Positions 34,268 through 42,470 of a stretch of DNA of 64,000 nt are shown one piece after another. How positions within the stretch are numbered: the first letter of the stretch is position 1; each line of letters starts with the position of its first letter. Source of the stretch: Pseudomonadota bacterium (GTDB lineage: Bacteria > Myxococcota_A > UBA9160 > SZUA-336); assembly GCA_003247575.1 (NCBI GenBank), contig QJZC01000051.1, positions 62,001-126,000 on the forward strand, read 5' to 3'. Below the pieces are notes generated by a model. It was not told where the DNA came from. It searched no databases and saw only the letters and a list, made by a program, of their open reading frames with translations. The translations under genes were made by a program, and so were the position numbers.

Positions 34268-37200
34268 ATGGCTGATCCTGCGGACTTCGAAGACAAGAAA
34301 TGTCTCTACGCAGACGAGTGGACGCGGACGTACACTGCCGTCGGTCGCTCGACCGGAACCCCCGTCCTTCTACGCGTCTACCCGAACAATCCCTCCAGAC
34401 TCCGCGCATTCGAAGACGAGATCGGCTGGATCCGCCGGACCGCACCGAATGGAAGTCCCGAGCTCATCGACGTGGATTCCGATGGTCCCTGGCTGACGAT
34501 GGTGCTCCGCCGACCCGCGGGCTTCGTCCTGTCGGCGCTGGAGCCCGCAACCCGATTCTCGCCATCGGTTCTGCTCGATCTCTCTCATCAGCTCGCCGTC
34601 GTGCTCGCGGCTGTCCACGCATCGCGTACGATGCATCGCGGGCTGCGCCCTGAGATCATCTTCGTAGACCCAGAGAGCCGCATTGCGCAGGTCGTCGACT
34701 TCTCGCGCGCAGCGCTCGTGGTATCGGACTTCGAATCCGAGCGCTCGGACAACCCGCCTCTGATGGATCCCCAGGTGTCTCGCTTCGTCTCGCCCGAACA
34801 GACGGGGCGTATGAGCCGACAGCCGGATACGCGCAGTGATTTGTATGCACTCGGTGCATGCATGTACTGGATGGCCACGGCGCAAGCGCCATTCGATTCG
34901 GACGACCCGCTAGCGATCATCCATGGGCATATCGCGCGAGTCCCCGCGCCCGTCCTCTCGCTACGCCCGGACCTGCCGCCAGCGATCAGTCAAATCATCG
35001 ACCGGCTCCTCCAGAAGGCTCCTGATCTACGCTACCCAACGGCAGCAGCGCTGCAGCGGGATCTGGATCGATGCCGGGCCGAGATCGCGAAGTCGGGTAC
35101 GATCTCGAGCCAGTTTCGACTACCGAGCGCCAGTACGGATCATCGGCTGAATCTCACGGATCGCATCTACGATCGCGAGCATGAGCAAAGCCTCCTCACC
35201 CGAGCCTGGGAGGAAGCGGCAGCCGGAGGGTGCTGCGTAGTGTCGCTCTCGGGGACGTCCGGGTCCGGCAAGTCTGCACTCCTCCAGGAGCTTCGCCGCC
35301 AGGTGCGAGCGGCGAAGGGATTCGTGGCGCTCTGCAACTGTCAACGATCGCGCCGGGACTCCCTCTACTCAGCGCTCGCCGAGTCTCTCGGGGGTGTCGT
35401 CCAGCAACTCCTTGCCTCGGGTGACGCAGAGCTGGACTCGTGGCGCTCCCGTCTGACCTCCAACCTGGGCAATGTCGCAAATGCACTGACCGGCGTGATC
35501 CCAGACATCGAGCTGCTGCTCCCAGATCTGCCGGCTGCCCCCAGGCTTGGCCCTGTGCAGACGTTTCGCCGCCTCACTCTGGCGACGCAGCGCCTAGTCG
35601 AAGCACTGGCTGCACCGGGACAGGCTCTGCTGATCGCCCTCGATGACATTCAATGGATCGACGCGGGAACGGGCGATCTGCTGATCGAGCTGCTCCAGCA
35701 CTCGACGCTTCGGCACGTCCTCTTCGCCACTACGTATACGATGAATGAGCTCTCGGAGTCGCGAGTGTCGACGAACCTTGTGGATGCGCTGAGCTCAAAC
35801 GAGCGCTCCAACACGACGATCGATCTACCTCCGCTCACGCGCGCTGCCAGCGCGCGAATGACCGCAGATGCATTTTCGCAAGAGACAGAGGCACCCGCCT
35901 GGCTCGTCGCTCGGATCGAGAGCCAGACCGGAAACAACCCGCGCCGGCTCCGAGAGTTACTCGAACACCTGTATGACACCGGCGTTCTTGGCTTCAGCGA
36001 GGAGCTCGGGTGGATGTGGACGGACGCCCCCGGCGAATCCGCGACCGGGGACCAAGGGATCGAGGGTCTGCTCGCCGCTCGCATCGAGCGCTCGGACCCC
36101 GACCGTGTACGCATTCTCGAGGTCGCAGCGTGCCTGGGAGCATCTCTCGACCCCGATCTCCTGTCGCTCGCGGTCGGGGACCCAACGGAGACGATCGAAG
36201 CGCGCTTGTTCACGCTCTGGGATGAGGGGCTGCTGACTCGAACGACCCAGGGTTGGTCGTTCGCACACGAGAGGATTCGTCAGGCGGTACTCGCTCGTCT
36301 ATCGGACGCCCGACGAGCCGAGACGCACGAACAGCTAGCGCGCCTGCTGACGAACACTCTCGATCCCACGCAAGCTCTGGCTCGCGCGCACGAGATTGCG
36401 GACCACTTGAACTGCGCACTTTCGCGGATCGACACCAATGAACGACTCTGGATCGTCGAGGTCAATGAGCGCGCCGGTGCGCATGCACTCGAGCAGGGGG
36501 GTGCTTCGATTGCGATGCGCTATCTCGAAGTAGCGCTCGATTGGCTCGACGAGGCTCTCTTCGCATCCCAGCGAGACCTCGGTCTGCGCCTGTATCTAAA
36601 CGCGGTGGACGCAGCGTTCCTCACGGCGCGCTACGAGAAGGCGGAACAGCTGATTGGCGCGCTCGAAGTTTCATCATGGACACCGCTCGAAAGGGCACGC
36701 ATCGGAGTTCGACGAATCCGGCTCCTCACGTTGACGGAGTCCAAGCTAGGCGGTGAAGGGCCAGCCGCTAGGGTGCTGCGCGCATTGCGACGATATGAGA
36801 TCAACTGGCCCCTGCGCGGCTCTCGCTTGCGGCTACGCTTCGACGTCTGGAGAACCGACCGGTTGCTGCGTAGGGTGCTCGACGCCGATCTCCTTCACCA
36901 TACGCGCGAGAGCCCGAACGCCTGGCTCCCGAAGCTCCTCCTGACCTCTGCTGCGACACCCGTAATCCAGGTGGAGTCTGGACTCTGGGCGTGCCGCGTC
37001 CCAGCCTATGCTATCCGCTGCTACGTGAAGCATGGCTACGTGGGATCCCCTGCTCTCTCCATTGCCGCCTATGCCGCCTATCGCAGATTCGTCGCCGGCG
37101 ATCTGCGCGAGATGGCCCGTCTCGGAAAGGCGGCACTCCGCTTCGCGTCGAGCTCGAGCGACCCCATTTCGCGGCACCGTACCCGCTTCCTCGTCTCGGC

Positions 37201-38140
37201 CTTCGTCGAGGCATGGACAGGCCCCCGACGTCCGATAATCGATGTGCTCGCCGATGTCTGTGAAGCTCTGCGCGAGGTGGGAGATCTCGAGTTCGCGCTC
37301 TTCGCGGCGTGCCAGCGCGCCAACTACGTCGCGCTGGCGGGAACACCACTCCCGAGCGTAGCGCGCGAGCTCCGCGACATCAGCCGACGGAGTGGGCGTA
37401 GCGCCGCGCCAGCGTACGAGGTGTTCGCCCAGGCCTGCGACCTTCTCACTGGCGAGTATCCGGAGAATGATGCAATCACGAGGCAAGCCGAAGCGGTCGC
37501 GAAGGTCGGCTCTACCCACCCCTCGACGCGCATGAGCTGTTGGGCGTTCTGGCAGATCATCCTGCTGGTGCTCGGCAAACACCAGGAAGCGTTCTCTGCC
37601 GCGCGAGACATCGCAAGCTGGTGTTTCGACTCGGGAGCCTCCTCCTCCTCACAGCTCGCCGACTACCTATTCGCCCGAGGCATCAGCGCCGCAAGCGCGC
37701 ATGAGGACGCAACGTGTGGGCTCTCATCGCGCGAGCGGCGCGAGGCCGAACGCATGCTGCGCGAGAGCGCCCGCCGACTGCGGATTTGGGCGCGCGATGC
37801 CCCGGACTTCCGCCACATGTCGTTGGCGATGGAGGCTGAGCGAGCCGCCGCACGCGGGCGTAGCGGCCGCTGCATCGATCTACTGCTGCGCGCGATCGAG
37901 TTGGCAACCCAGACCGGCTACGTTCATCACGCGGCCATCCTACGCGAGAGACTCGCCGACGTGCTCGTCCGCCTGGGCCGAACCGCAGAAGCGTCGGTCG
38001 AGCGCGAGCTGGCAGCAGCGCGCTACGCCGAGTGGGGAGCAGTCGCAAAGGCGCAGATGCTGAGGTCACTCGCGGATACTACGGGCACACACGGCGCAGG
38101 CCAGAAGGCGGGCCGGGCGCCGGGCGCCCGGCGCAGATGA
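34268..38140 (+). CDS. giant pseudokinase-STAND ATPase-TPR protein (paralogue 3)
   Basis: A 1290-residue protein of the four-member family and the most degenerate. The lysine of VAIK is R36, HRD is HRG (G125), the following N is I, and DFG is DFS (D144 kept). The activation segment RFVSPEQTGRM survives, so the fold is probably kept without catalysis. The ATPase keeps Walker A GTSGSGKSA (K335) and Walker B LLIALDDIQWIDAG, so nucleotide hydrolysis could persist there. The helical repeats end DAPDFRHM, GYVHHAAILRER and YAEWGAVAKAQML. ATG 34268 aligns with the paralogues; ATG 34241 is nine codons longer. A perfect 18-bp GC palindrome sits just before the stop. Confidence 0.87.
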   Translation: MADPADFEDKKCLYADEWTRTYTAVGRSTGTPVLLRVYPNNPSRLRAFEDEIGWIRRTAPNGSPELIDVDSDGPWLTMVLRRPAGFVLSALEPATRFSPSVLLDLSHQLAVVLAAVHASRTMHRGLRPEIIFVDPESRIAQVVDFSRAALVVSDFESERSDNPPLMDPQVSRFVSPEQTGRMSRQPDTRSDLYALGACMYWMATAQAPFDSDDPLAIIHGHIARVPAPVLSLRPDLPPAISQIIDRLLQKAPDLRYPTAAALQRDLDRCRAEIAKSGTISSQFRLPSASTDHRLNLTDRIYDREHEQSLLTRAWEEAAAGGCCVVSLSGTSGSGKSALLQELRRQVRAAKGFVALCNCQRSRRDSLYSALAESLGGVVQQLLASGDAELDSWRSRLTSNLGNVANALTGVIPDIELLLPDLPAAPRLGPVQTFRRLTLATQRLVEALAAPGQALLIALDDIQWIDAGTGDLLIELLQHSTLRHVLFATTYTMNELSESRVSTNLVDALSSNERSNTTIDLPPLTRAASARMTADAFSQETEAPAWLVARIESQTGNNPRRLRELLEHLYDTGVLGFSEELGWMWTDAPGESATGDQGIEGLLAARIERSDPDRVRILEVAACLGASLDPDLLSLAVGDPTETIEARLFTLWDEGLLTRTTQGWSFAHERIRQAVLARLSDARRAETHEQLARLLTNTLDPTQALARAHEIADHLNCALSRIDTNERLWIVEVNERAGAHALEQGGASIAMRYLEVALDWLDEALFASQRDLGLRLYLNAVDAAFLTARYEKAEQLIGALEVSSWTPLERARIGVRRIRLLTLTESKLGGEGPAARVLRALRRYEINWPLRGSRLRLRFDVWRTDRLLRRVLDADLLHHTRESPNAWLPKLLLTSAATPVIQVESGLWACRVPAYAIRCYVKHGYVGSPALSIAAYAAYRRFVAGDLREMARLGKAALRFASSSSDPISRHRTRFLVSAFVEAWTGPRRPIIDVLADVCEALREVGDLEFALFAACQRANYVALAGTPLPSVARELRDISRRSGRSAAPAYEVFAQACDLLTGEYPENDAITRQAEAVAKVGSTHPSTRMSCWAFWQIILLVLGKHQEAFSAARDIASWCFDSGASSSSQLADYLFARGISAASAHEDATCGLSSRERREAERMLRESARRLRIWARDAPDFRHMSLAMEAERAAARGRSGRCIDLLLRAIELATQTGYVHHAAILRERLADVLVRLGRTAEASVERELAAARYAEWGAVAKAQMLRSLADTTGTHGAGQKAGRAPGARRR
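38117..38134. promoter_or_regulatory. 18-bp perfect GC palindrome at the end of a coding sequence
   Basis: GCGCCGGGCGCCCGGCGC is a perfect inverted repeat ending six bases before the paralogue 3 stop. A second hairpin (GCCGGC-TTC-GCCGGC, 38166-38180) follows in the gap. Together they could end transcription before the glycosyltransferase gene, though no T tract is present. A binding site is possible but less likely. Confidence 0.35.
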
Positions 38141-38243
38141 GAACTGCCTCGAATCCTTGGAGCACGCCGGCTTCGCCGGCTCCATAGCATTTCTGCAGCC
38201 GATTCGATCGCAGGGCACATCCTGCAGGCGTATACTCGTCGGA

Positions 38244-39842
38244 ATGTCGAGCGTCAGCACCACGGGGGACGCACGCACGGGCTCGCTGGCCGCGCGCACG
38301 GACCCGATCGAGCTCTACTACGCGATCTCGATCGGTGCCGCAGTCACACTTCTCATGTGGCTCCCGAGCGTCGTCGGCAATCCGGCGTACGGGTACTTCG
38401 GCGACGAGTTCTACTATCTCGCTTGTTCGGAGCGGCTCGCTGCGGGATACGTCGACCACCCACCCCTCTCGATCCTGCTGCTCGGCGTATGGAGAGCCGT
38501 CGCGGGGGATTCCTTGATGGCCTTGCGACTGCTCCCGGCTGCTTGCGCGGGGCTCACGGCGATGCTGACCTGGCGCTTGGCTCGGCAACTCGGAGGCGGG
38601 ACGGCATCGCGCGCGCTCGCGGGCCTCGCGCTGGTGACGACCCCCATGATGCAGGTCCTATCGAGCTTCTACTCGATGAACGCGATCGAGGTCCTCGTAT
38701 GGACCGCGTGCTGCAGCCTGTTCATCGAGATCGCGCGCGGCGCACGGCTCTCACACTGGATCGCGTTGGGAATCCTTGCGGGCCTCGGGTTCGAGGCGAA
38801 ACATACGATCGTGCTGCTCGGCCTGGCTTGGACCGTCGCAATTCTGCTGACCCCCGAACGCAGGGAGCTGGCTCGGCGCGGCCCCTGGATCGCGGCTGCC
38901 GTCTTGGTAGCGATCGCTCTCCCGAACCTGGCCTGGCAGGCGTACAACGACTGGCCGTCGCTCGAGTTCTACCGCAACGCCACCCTGCGCAAGAACGTCC
39001 CGACGCCTCCCCTGGGCGTGCTCGCCGCCCAGCTGGTCCTGATGAATCCGCTGACGATCCCTCTCTGGGTCGTCGGCTTGGCGACGCTCGTGTTCGCGCC
39101 CCAGTTTCGGCGCGAGAGGTCAGTCGGCCTCGCGTGCTCGATCCTACTCGTGCTGTTGGTCGTTTCGGGGACGAGTCGCCCGGACCGGATCGCGGGCATG
39201 TATCCCGTGCTCTTCGCGGCCGGCGCCGTCGCGTGGGACCGTTGGCTCCGGGCGCGTCCGCTGGGCCTCCGCTACACGATCTCGGTTGGGTACACACTGC
39301 CTCTCGGAGTCACGGGATGCGGCTTTGCGTTGCTCACCCTCCCGGTCCTCGCTCCATCGGCAACAGCCAGCTTGTCCGCACGTCTCGATCTGGTTCCCGA
39401 CATCGAGCGCGGCCAGGAGCTCCAGAGCAAGGTGCCGTTCTGGCTCGCGGGCAGGCTCGGATGGGAAGACATGGTACGCGAGGTCGAGCGAGTATCTGGC
39501 CAGCTCAGCCCCGAAGAGCGCCGCACGACCGTCGTGCTGGCGCCCCACTATGGAGCGGCTGGAGCGGTCGAAGTGCTCGCATCCGACAGTCGTGTTCCAC
39601 GCGTGATCTCCGGGCACAACAGCTACTTCTCGTGGGGAACGGGAGACGCGCCTGTCGAGACCGTGATCGCGATCGGAATTCCCGAAGCCTCGCTCGGGAT
39701 GTGGTTCGCTTCGGTGGAGCTCGTCGGCCGCCGAGTCTGCGAGTACTGCATCGGGAAGGCCAGAGACATCCCCATCCTGCTGGCGCGAGATCCGGTCACC
39801 CCCTTCAGCACCGCCTGGCAGCAGCTCAAGCACTACGACTAG
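38244..39842 (+). CDS. GT39/ArnT-like membrane glycosyltransferase
   Basis: A 532-residue polytopic protein of the dolichol-phosphate-mannosyltransferase-like (GT39/PMT_2) family. The first loop after helix 1 has the acidic motif YGYFGDEFYYLACSERLAAGYVDHPPLS, the catalytic signature of these enzymes. About nine to ten membrane helices follow and a periplasmic C-terminal domain. It probably moves a sugar from a polyprenyl-phosphate donor onto lipid A, a glycan or a protein. I chose ATG 38244; the frame is open upstream from 38157 without membrane sequence. Confidence 0.87.
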   Translation: MSSVSTTGDARTGSLAARTDPIELYYAISIGAAVTLLMWLPSVVGNPAYGYFGDEFYYLACSERLAAGYVDHPPLSILLLGVWRAVAGDSLMALRLLPAACAGLTAMLTWRLARQLGGGTASRALAGLALVTTPMMQVLSSFYSMNAIEVLVWTACCSLFIEIARGARLSHWIALGILAGLGFEAKHTIVLLGLAWTVAILLTPERRELARRGPWIAAAVLVAIALPNLAWQAYNDWPSLEFYRNATLRKNVPTPPLGVLAAQLVLMNPLTIPLWVVGLATLVFAPQFRRERSVGLACSILLVLLVVSGTSRPDRIAGMYPVLFAAGAVAWDRWLRARPLGLRYTISVGYTLPLGVTGCGFALLTLPVLAPSATASLSARLDLVPDIERGQELQSKVPFWLAGRLGWEDMVREVERVSGQLSPEERRTTVVLAPHYGAAGAVEVLASDSRVPRVISGHNSYFSWGTGDAPVETVIAIGIPEASLGMWFASVELVGRRVCEYCIGKARDIPILLARDPVTPFSTAWQQLKHYD

Positions 39843-39869
39843 CCGTCCGCTCTGGGAGTCCCGGCCGAG

Positions 39870-40559
39870 CTAGAGAGCGAGGTAGTCCTTGGCGATGTGC
39901 CAATAGCTGTAGTACGCGATCCGAAACTGGTACATGCAAACCAAGTCGAGGCTTCGGAGCAGATGGAGCTCGACCACGCCGAATGCGAATACGTGCAGCG
40001 CCACGAGCGCAGCCCGTAGTCCGGCACCCGGTCCTAGAGCCGCAACAACCTGGAAGCCCGCCTCGAGCAGCGAGACGCAGAGAATACAGGCCCAAAGCCG
40101 CTGATCGAAGCTAGCGCGTGGCACGACCGACACTCCGATGCCTAGCAGGAGAGTCAGAGGCACCACGTGCAAGGCGAGCTCAGCGATGAATCCCATCGCA
40201 GGATAGAACACGAGGGCCGTCGGCAGCGGAACGTTCATGCCCACCGGAAACGGCAGCATCGCGTCGATGAGGGTGATCGATGCAATGAACGGGAAGACCC
40301 ACACGCCCGCGAACACTCGCGCTCGCGCATAGCCTCCAGGCCGAACGACATAGAACCCGAACCGCTCCTGGAGAACGTACAGCGCCATGATTCCGACGAG
40401 ACAGACACCAGCTGCGGCACCGATCGGAGAGATGCGCCCAAAGTAGGGTCCAAAGTCCACACGTGGGCTCGATGCGCAGTAAGCCACAGCACCGACCGTG
40501 CCAGCAGCCGCGCAGACGAGGCCGAGGAGTGGAAACGGCCGACTACCGGGTGGATTCAT
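39870..40559 (-). CDS. seven-helix membrane protein of unknown function
   Basis: A 229-residue protein with about seven hydrophobic segments (LLGLVCAAAGTVGAVAYC, AAAGVCLVGIMALYVL, FPFIASITLIDAML, ALVALHVFAFGVVEL). Glutamates and histidines within helices (AELALHVVPLTLL, SLLEAGFQV, FGVVELHLL) faintly recall CPBP-type intramembrane proteases, but the canonical EExxxR is missing. No family is claimed. It converges with the glycosyltransferase gene, 27 bp away. Confidence 0.6.
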   Translation of the reverse strand: MNPPGSRPFPLLGLVCAAAGTVGAVAYCASSPRVDFGPYFGRISPIGAAAGVCLVGIMALYVLQERFGFYVVRPGGYARARVFAGVWVFPFIASITLIDAMLPFPVGMNVPLPTALVFYPAMGFIAELALHVVPLTLLLGIGVSVVPRASFDQRLWACILCVSLLEAGFQVVAALGPGAGLRAALVALHVFAFGVVELHLLRSLDLVCMYQFRIAYYSYWHIAKDYLAL

Positions 40560-40692
40560 TCTCGTTCACCCCATGCCTCGAGCAACCCGAGACGAGAAGG
40601 GCCCATGAAAGTGGAAGGTTGGCTCGATTCGGAGTGAGAGAACCTTCCCCAGCCTGCGTTCATGGATCAGACACAAGCAGAGGAGACTTCCG

Positions 40693-41226
40693 ATGCAGGC
40701 TCACATGCGAAACCACGCGTATCCTGGACAGACCTCGCGCGCACGCGCCATCGAGCAAGAGCTCTTGATCGACGTGCGCGAATGGGCCGAGGCGAGCGGA
40801 GTCAACGATCCGTTCTCGTTTCCTGCAGCGATCACGATCGCCTGCTGGGACCAGATCACGACCGTGCCCTATCGCCTGCTCGGGAAGATCAGCGCAGATG
40901 ATCGGGTGACGCACGTGGTCCGTCGCGCGGCGATGGCACTGGAGCGCTTTCTGAAGAGCGAGGATTCACTGGAGCCACCCACGGAGTTCTGCCTCGAATT
41001 CGGTGCCACACTACCCACAGCTTCGCCCAGCGGCGGATCCTGGAAGATCCTTCACCTGGAATCCAGCACCGATGATGGAGGCGCCCCCGTGCTCACGATC
41101 GGACTGCCGAGCGAATGCGAGGTCAGGCGCACCCGACGCACACACCGCCCAACACATCCGCGAGCTCGAACGCAGCACGATCGACAGCGCCGCGGGATCG
41201 GACTCGGCCTAGCCACGGAGTGTTGA
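40693..41226 (+). CDS. DUF6573-like small protein
   Basis: A 177-residue protein. The first half, SRARAIEQELLIDVREWAEASGVNDPFSFPAAITIACWDQI, matches my memory of the DUF6573 family (TRAQAIxDGVLVDVS, then FPVALT). That family is common on plasmids and phages, with no known function. A good AGAGGAGA precedes ATG 40693. The C-terminal 40 residues are arginine- and histidine-rich and look like random read-through. The gene end overlaps the convergent PaaK-like gene by 18 bp. Confidence 0.55.
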   Translation: MQAHMRNHAYPGQTSRARAIEQELLIDVREWAEASGVNDPFSFPAAITIACWDQITTVPYRLLGKISADDRVTHVVRRAAMALERFLKSEDSLEPPTEFCLEFGATLPTASPSGGSWKILHLESSTDDGGAPVLTIGLPSECEVRRTRRTHRPTHPRARTQHDRQRRGIGLGLATEC

Positions 41227-42261
41227 GCCTGGGCCTGGGCTACCTGCCACATAGAGCGCGTCTCGAGAGATGTGCGCCGTGTCGAGCACGAGGGGGAGCT
41301 TGTTCGATCCGCGCAGACGGTACGGCGGCGATGCAGAGGTTCGACAGGGAGTGCCGCCGAGCTCGACCTCGCTCCTGAGTGAGTGCCCCGGCAGTGCGAC
41401 GTAGCGCAGCTCCTTCTCCCGCGGCATGAGCTGGAGCTGAAGACACCCCATGGCGAAGAGATTCTCGAGCTGGTCTCGGATGGGAAAGACCGGATCATTG
41501 GTGCGCCGGACGGCGACGAGCTCCCCCTGCCGAATCAGGCCCTCGTCGTCCATCTCGAACCAGCCGGGAATCGGAAAGGCTCGGCCTGGGTAGGTGTCGC
41601 ACACGATCAATCTCTGCCACCCGTCCGACGCGGCGAAGGCGAACTCGAAGCGATCGGTACTCAGCTGGTAGCCCGTGGCATGCGACGAGGTGAACACCCT
41701 CCATGCGAGGGCGGGCATCTCCGTAGAGCCGAACTGCTCGACGATCACGACCTTCGGGAATCGCTCGAAGATTCGATCCCGATCTACTTTCAGAATGGGC
41801 TCTCCACCCAGCTTGATCGTCCGGAGGCTCGGCAGCCGCAGGTCCGGCATCGCGACGATCTCGCGCACGAAGCTGGGATAGGCCGAGAGGAACTCCGGAT
41901 CGAAGTCCTCGAGCTCCGCCCTGTCTGGCCCAGAAAGAGAGCGAACCTCGACCGGAATCGTGGGGTCAGCCCCCTGCTCCGCTTCCATGTGTGAGATTCC
42001 ACCGACGAAGGCGGCTCGAGCCGGTGGCTGCCCGTGCGCTTCGACGTGATGCCGAAACAATCGTCCCGCGATCCAACGCATCTCGGCGAACGTCCGCGGG
42101 ATCCGCATCGGGGCACTCCCGCTCGAGCCCCCCGACTGCTGCACGACGATTCCCGGCACTTTCCGTCGAGCGAGAAAGTCTTGCTGCTGAGAAGGTGAGA
42201 GACACCCTCGTTCGAGCACCTCTTTGTAGCTTCGCTCGAGCTCGGCCCGGTTCATCGGCAC
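41209..42261 (-). CDS. short PaaK/CapK-like adenylate-forming enzyme
   Basis: A 350-residue protein of the phenylacetate-CoA-ligase-like group. It has the phosphate-binding loop QSGGSSGSAPMRI, a family segment TIKLGGEPILKVDRDRIFERF, the adenine motif EQFGSTEMPAL and a later GELVAVRRTNDPVFPIRDQLENL matching the YRTGD region. Such enzymes activate a carboxylic acid with ATP. It is shorter than typical PaaK (about 430) and lacks an obvious C-terminal AMP-binding lid with catalytic lysine, so it may only adenylate or need a partner. The start is GTG 42261 or ATG 42255. It diverges from the XRE-STAND regulator. Confidence 0.75.
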   Translation of the reverse strand: MPMNRAELERSYKEVLERGCLSPSQQQDFLARRKVPGIVVQQSGGSSGSAPMRIPRTFAEMRWIAGRLFRHHVEAHGQPPARAAFVGGISHMEAEQGADPTIPVEVRSLSGPDRAELEDFDPEFLSAYPSFVREIVAMPDLRLPSLRTIKLGGEPILKVDRDRIFERFPKVVIVEQFGSTEMPALAWRVFTSSHATGYQLSTDRFEFAFAASDGWQRLIVCDTYPGRAFPIPGWFEMDDEGLIRQGELVAVRRTNDPVFPIRDQLENLFAMGCLQLQLMPREKELRYVALPGHSLRSEVELGGTPCRTSASPPYRLRGSNKLPLVLDTAHISRDALYVAGSPGPGSTLRG

Positions 42262-42470
42262 CCTCGCGTCTCCGGGAGCAACGCCAGGCCGGAAACGTGG
42301 TCCCGCTCACGATCTCGATGTTCCATGGCGCACATTACTCCTTATCCTATCTCGAACGCCTTTCTTGAACGGATTCCGGCGCGGAATCCCTCATGCAGCG
42401 CCAATCCTCGCGCAGCACCGAGTGGATGAAGCCACAGACAAGCCCTGGCGATCAAGGAGTACCAACGGTC

